NCBI RefSeq assembly: GCF_016742135.1
Contig: NZ_JACVCG010000002.1
Span: forward strand, 248,001-312,000
Origin: Brevundimonas sp.
GTDB taxonomy: Bacteria > Pseudomonadota > Alphaproteobacteria > Caulobacterales > Caulobacteraceae
DNA length: 64,000 nt
Reading direction: 5' to 3'
A program made the translations under genes and the position numbers. The notes beneath the pieces are model-generated. The model saw only the letters and a list, made by a program, of their open reading frames with translations. It had not been told where the DNA came from and did not search any database. Positions 62,469 through 64,000 of this stretch are shown here, piece by piece. Numbering within the stretch: the stretch's first letter is position 1; each line of letters opens with the position of its first letter.

Positions 62469-63203
62469 CTAGGGCAGGTCGCGCCAGCCCTCGCGGGTCA
62501 GGGCCTGAAGCGGGCGAAGGCGGGCCTTGTAGTCCATCCGGGCCGAACCCTGGATCCAATAGCCCAGATAGACAAAGGGCAGGGCCTGTTCGCGCGCCTG
62601 CATCAGGTGATCCAGAATGGCAAACTGGCCGAGACTGCGACGCGGCATGACCGGATCAAAGAAGCTGTAGACCATCGACAGCCCGTCCGAGAGTACATCG
62701 GTCAGGACCACCCCGACCAGGTCTCCGGGGCCGGCACCCGCGGCCGGCAGGCGGTATTCGATGAGGTGGGTGCGCACGGCCGTGTCCTCGACCATGGCGA
62801 CATAATCATCCCAGCCCATGTCGCTCATGCCGCCGCCGGCGTGGCGGGCCAGCAGATAGCGGCGCAGCAGGTCGAACTGCTCCATGGTGGCTTCGGCCTC
62901 CACCTGGTCGCGGGTCAGATCGGCATTGCGGTGAAGGACGCGCCTCTGCGAGCGCGAGGGCGAAAAGCCGCAGACCGGCACGCGGACCGAAACGCAGGCG
63001 TCGCATCCCTCGCAGGCCGGGCGATAGGCGATGTTCTGGCTGCGGCGGAAGCCGGCCTGTGTCAGCTCGTCATTGACCCCGGCTCCGTCGCTGAACGGCA
63101 GGTTGGCGAAGACCTTGCGTTCGATTTTGCCCGGCAGATAAGGGCAGGGGGCCATGGCGGTCAGATAGAAGCGCAACTGACGCTGGGGCACATGCCGGGT
63201 CAT
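62469..63203 (-). CDS. bpt: Aspartate/glutamate leucyltransferase
   Basis: Transfers Leu from leucyl-tRNA to proteins with N-terminal Asp or Glu, creating an N-degron for ClpS. The 244-residue protein has the N-terminal Cys cluster CEGCDACVSVRVPV and the acyltransferase features FYLTAMAPCPYLPGKIERKVFA (start), YSFFDPVMPRRSLGQFAILDHL and VYLGYWIQGSARMDYK. ATG 63203 is chosen as the family start over 63269. ClpS/ClpA are encoded at 11264-13924. Confidence 0.93.
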   Translation of the reverse strand: MTRHVPQRQLRFYLTAMAPCPYLPGKIERKVFANLPFSDGAGVNDELTQAGFRRSQNIAYRPACEGCDACVSVRVPVCGFSPSRSQRRVLHRNADLTRDQVEAEATMEQFDLLRRYLLARHAGGGMSDMGWDDYVAMVEDTAVRTHLIEYRLPAAGAGPGDLVGVVLTDVLSDGLSMVYSFFDPVMPRRSLGQFAILDHLMQAREQALPFVYLGYWIQGSARMDYKARLRPLQALTREGWRDLP

Positions 63204-63354
63204 GACTGTGCTCCGGGCCGGGCTCCGGTCTCCCGGACACGGGAATGGACGTCTCGGCCTGTCGGACACGCACCACGCATGCAGGGATGGGAAACCAGTC
63301 CGCGCTCGGGCGCAAGGCCCTTCGCCATCAAGGCGCTAAGGGCGGGGGCCGGTG

Positions 63355-64000
63355 TCACAGGCTGGTATCGCGGGGCAGGACCGGCGCCTCGCGCAACAGA
63401 ATGATCGAAATCCGCCGGTTGCCCGCCAGGCTGGGGTCATCGGGATAGAGCGGCTCTGACCCGGCCTTGCCGTTGACCGAATAGATCCGGTCCACATCCA
63501 CCCCGGCCCCTTCGAGGATGGAGCGGGCGGCGTCGGCGCGCCTTGCCGACAGGCTCCAGTCGCCCGGGGCGCTGGACCGGTTCGACCCGGCGACCGAGCT
63601 GGTGTGTCCGGTGATCGAAATGCGGTTCGGCAGGGCGGTGATGATGCGCGCCACGGCCCGCAGCAGTATCTGGGCGCGCGGGTTGGGGCGTGCGGAATTC
63701 TCTTCGAACATCGAGCGGCCCTCCTGATCGACGATCTGGATGCGCAGTCCTTCGGGGGTCTGGTCGATGATCAGCTGCTTCGACAGTTCGGCCAGTTCGG
63801 GCATCGACTGCATGGCCTGGCGCAGGGACTCGGCGGCGCTGGCAAAGTCGGCCGCCTCGCGCCGGGCGATCTCTTCGCGCAGGGCCGTCTCGCTGGCGGC
63901 GGCCAGATGGCTGCTTTGTCCGGCTTGGTCCGGGGCGTCGGGGGCTTCGGGCGCCATTTGCGTGATGACCGACATGGAGCCCGAGCTCTTGGAGCCGTCA
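63355..64000 (-). CDS. motB: Flagellar motor protein MotB, N-terminus cut by window edge
   Basis: The C-terminal part of MotB, the peptidoglycan-anchored stator subunit. The frame is open to base 64000 (DGSKSSGSMSV), so the membrane helix and plug lie outside the window. Visible are the linker with a helical stretch (LRQAMQSMPELAELSKQL) and the OmpA-like peptidoglycan domain: LIIDQTPEGLRIQIVDQEGRSMF, ISITGHTSSVAG, SLSARRADAARSIL and NRRISIILL. MotA is probably encoded upstream or elsewhere. Confidence 0.85.
   Translation of the reverse strand, partial: DGSKSSGSMSVITQMAPEAPDAPDQAGQSSHLAAASETALREEIARREAADFASAAESLRQAMQSMPELAELSKQLIIDQTPEGLRIQIVDQEGRSMFEENSARPNPRAQILLRAVARIITALPNRISITGHTSSVAGSNRSSAPGDWSLSARRADAARSILEGAGVDVDRIYSVNGKAGSEPLYPDDPSLAGNRRISIILLREAPVLPRDTSL

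Overview
The window is about 64 kb of GC-rich chromosome from an alphaproteobacterium of the Caulobacterales, most likely Brevundimonas or a close relative. The evidence is a MipZ-type division ATPase, two DUF2336 proteins, a GTP-type PEP carboxykinase, a phasin, a perfect CtrA-type box (TTAA-N7-TTAA) containing a CcrM site, a Caulobacter-style housekeeping promoter, ClpS/ClpA together with the Bpt leucyltransferase, and a MotB fragment at the right edge. Most genes are core chromosomal genes packed in short operons. I see no prophage, CRISPR array, rRNA or intact insertion sequence.

Layout. 1-2.7 kb: aromatic amino acid genes (class II DAHP synthase, cut by the left edge; an ACT-less prephenate dehydratase; chorismate mutase). 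2.7-8.3 kb: envelope and division genes (secreted protein, panC, SPOR lipoprotein, mipZ, a membrane J-domain protein, an FKBP lipoprotein, a D,D-carboxypeptidase). 8.4-10.1 kb: a repeat-rich accessory stretch with an ORF whose C-terminus is read through REP-like palindromes, then a 153-bp structured repeat with a second copy at 54.4 kb. 10.1-14.3 kb: phasin, clpS-clpA, CsbD protein. 14.4-16.8 kb: an exported caspase-like protease with cysteine-paired Sel1 repeats, and a lipoprotein. 16.8-20.7 kb: marR/GST divergon, reductase, rRNA pseudouridine synthase, DJ-1-like protein, methyltransferase. 20.9-24.8 kb: pckG, FAD oxidoreductase, a tiny ORF with a RiPP-precursor-like sequence and its own terminator, and TonB. 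24.9-29.5 kb: a lytic transglycosylase behind the CtrA box, then two DUF2336 genes bracketing an HPt protein and NAD kinase.

29.7-35.6 kb: aldolase-family protein, outer-membrane protein and an RND efflux pair. 35.6-42 kb: cytochrome c, feoAB, prepilin peptidase, TetR, tRNA-Thr, HIT protein, a small membrane protein and an Nramp-related transporter. 42-52.5 kb: fatty acid genes (fabD, fabG, acpP, fabF), interrupted by a four-gene envelope cluster of unknown function, then mltG, yicC and gmk. 52.5-54.3 kb: an arsR-SRPBCC-SRPBCC-VOC operon with a readable promoter and operator. 54.7-61.6 kb: NTF2-like protein, recO, M28 peptidase, parC, lemA and an M48 protease. 61.6-62.4 kb: an AT-rich island with one small membrane protein between two copies of a palindrome. 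62.5-64 kb: bpt, then motB, cut by the right edge.

Functional links. bpt (62.5 kb) creates N-degrons that ClpS (11.3 kb) delivers to ClpA. fabD, fabG, acpP and fabF form the elongation core of fatty acid synthesis. Several enzymes act on the cell wall (carboxypeptidase, SLT transglycosylase, MltG), beside several SPOR or OmpA-type peptidoglycan-binding proteins. The most unusual items are the caspase/Sel1 protein, the four-gene envelope cluster, the orphan precursor-like peptide and the REP-derived protein tail.
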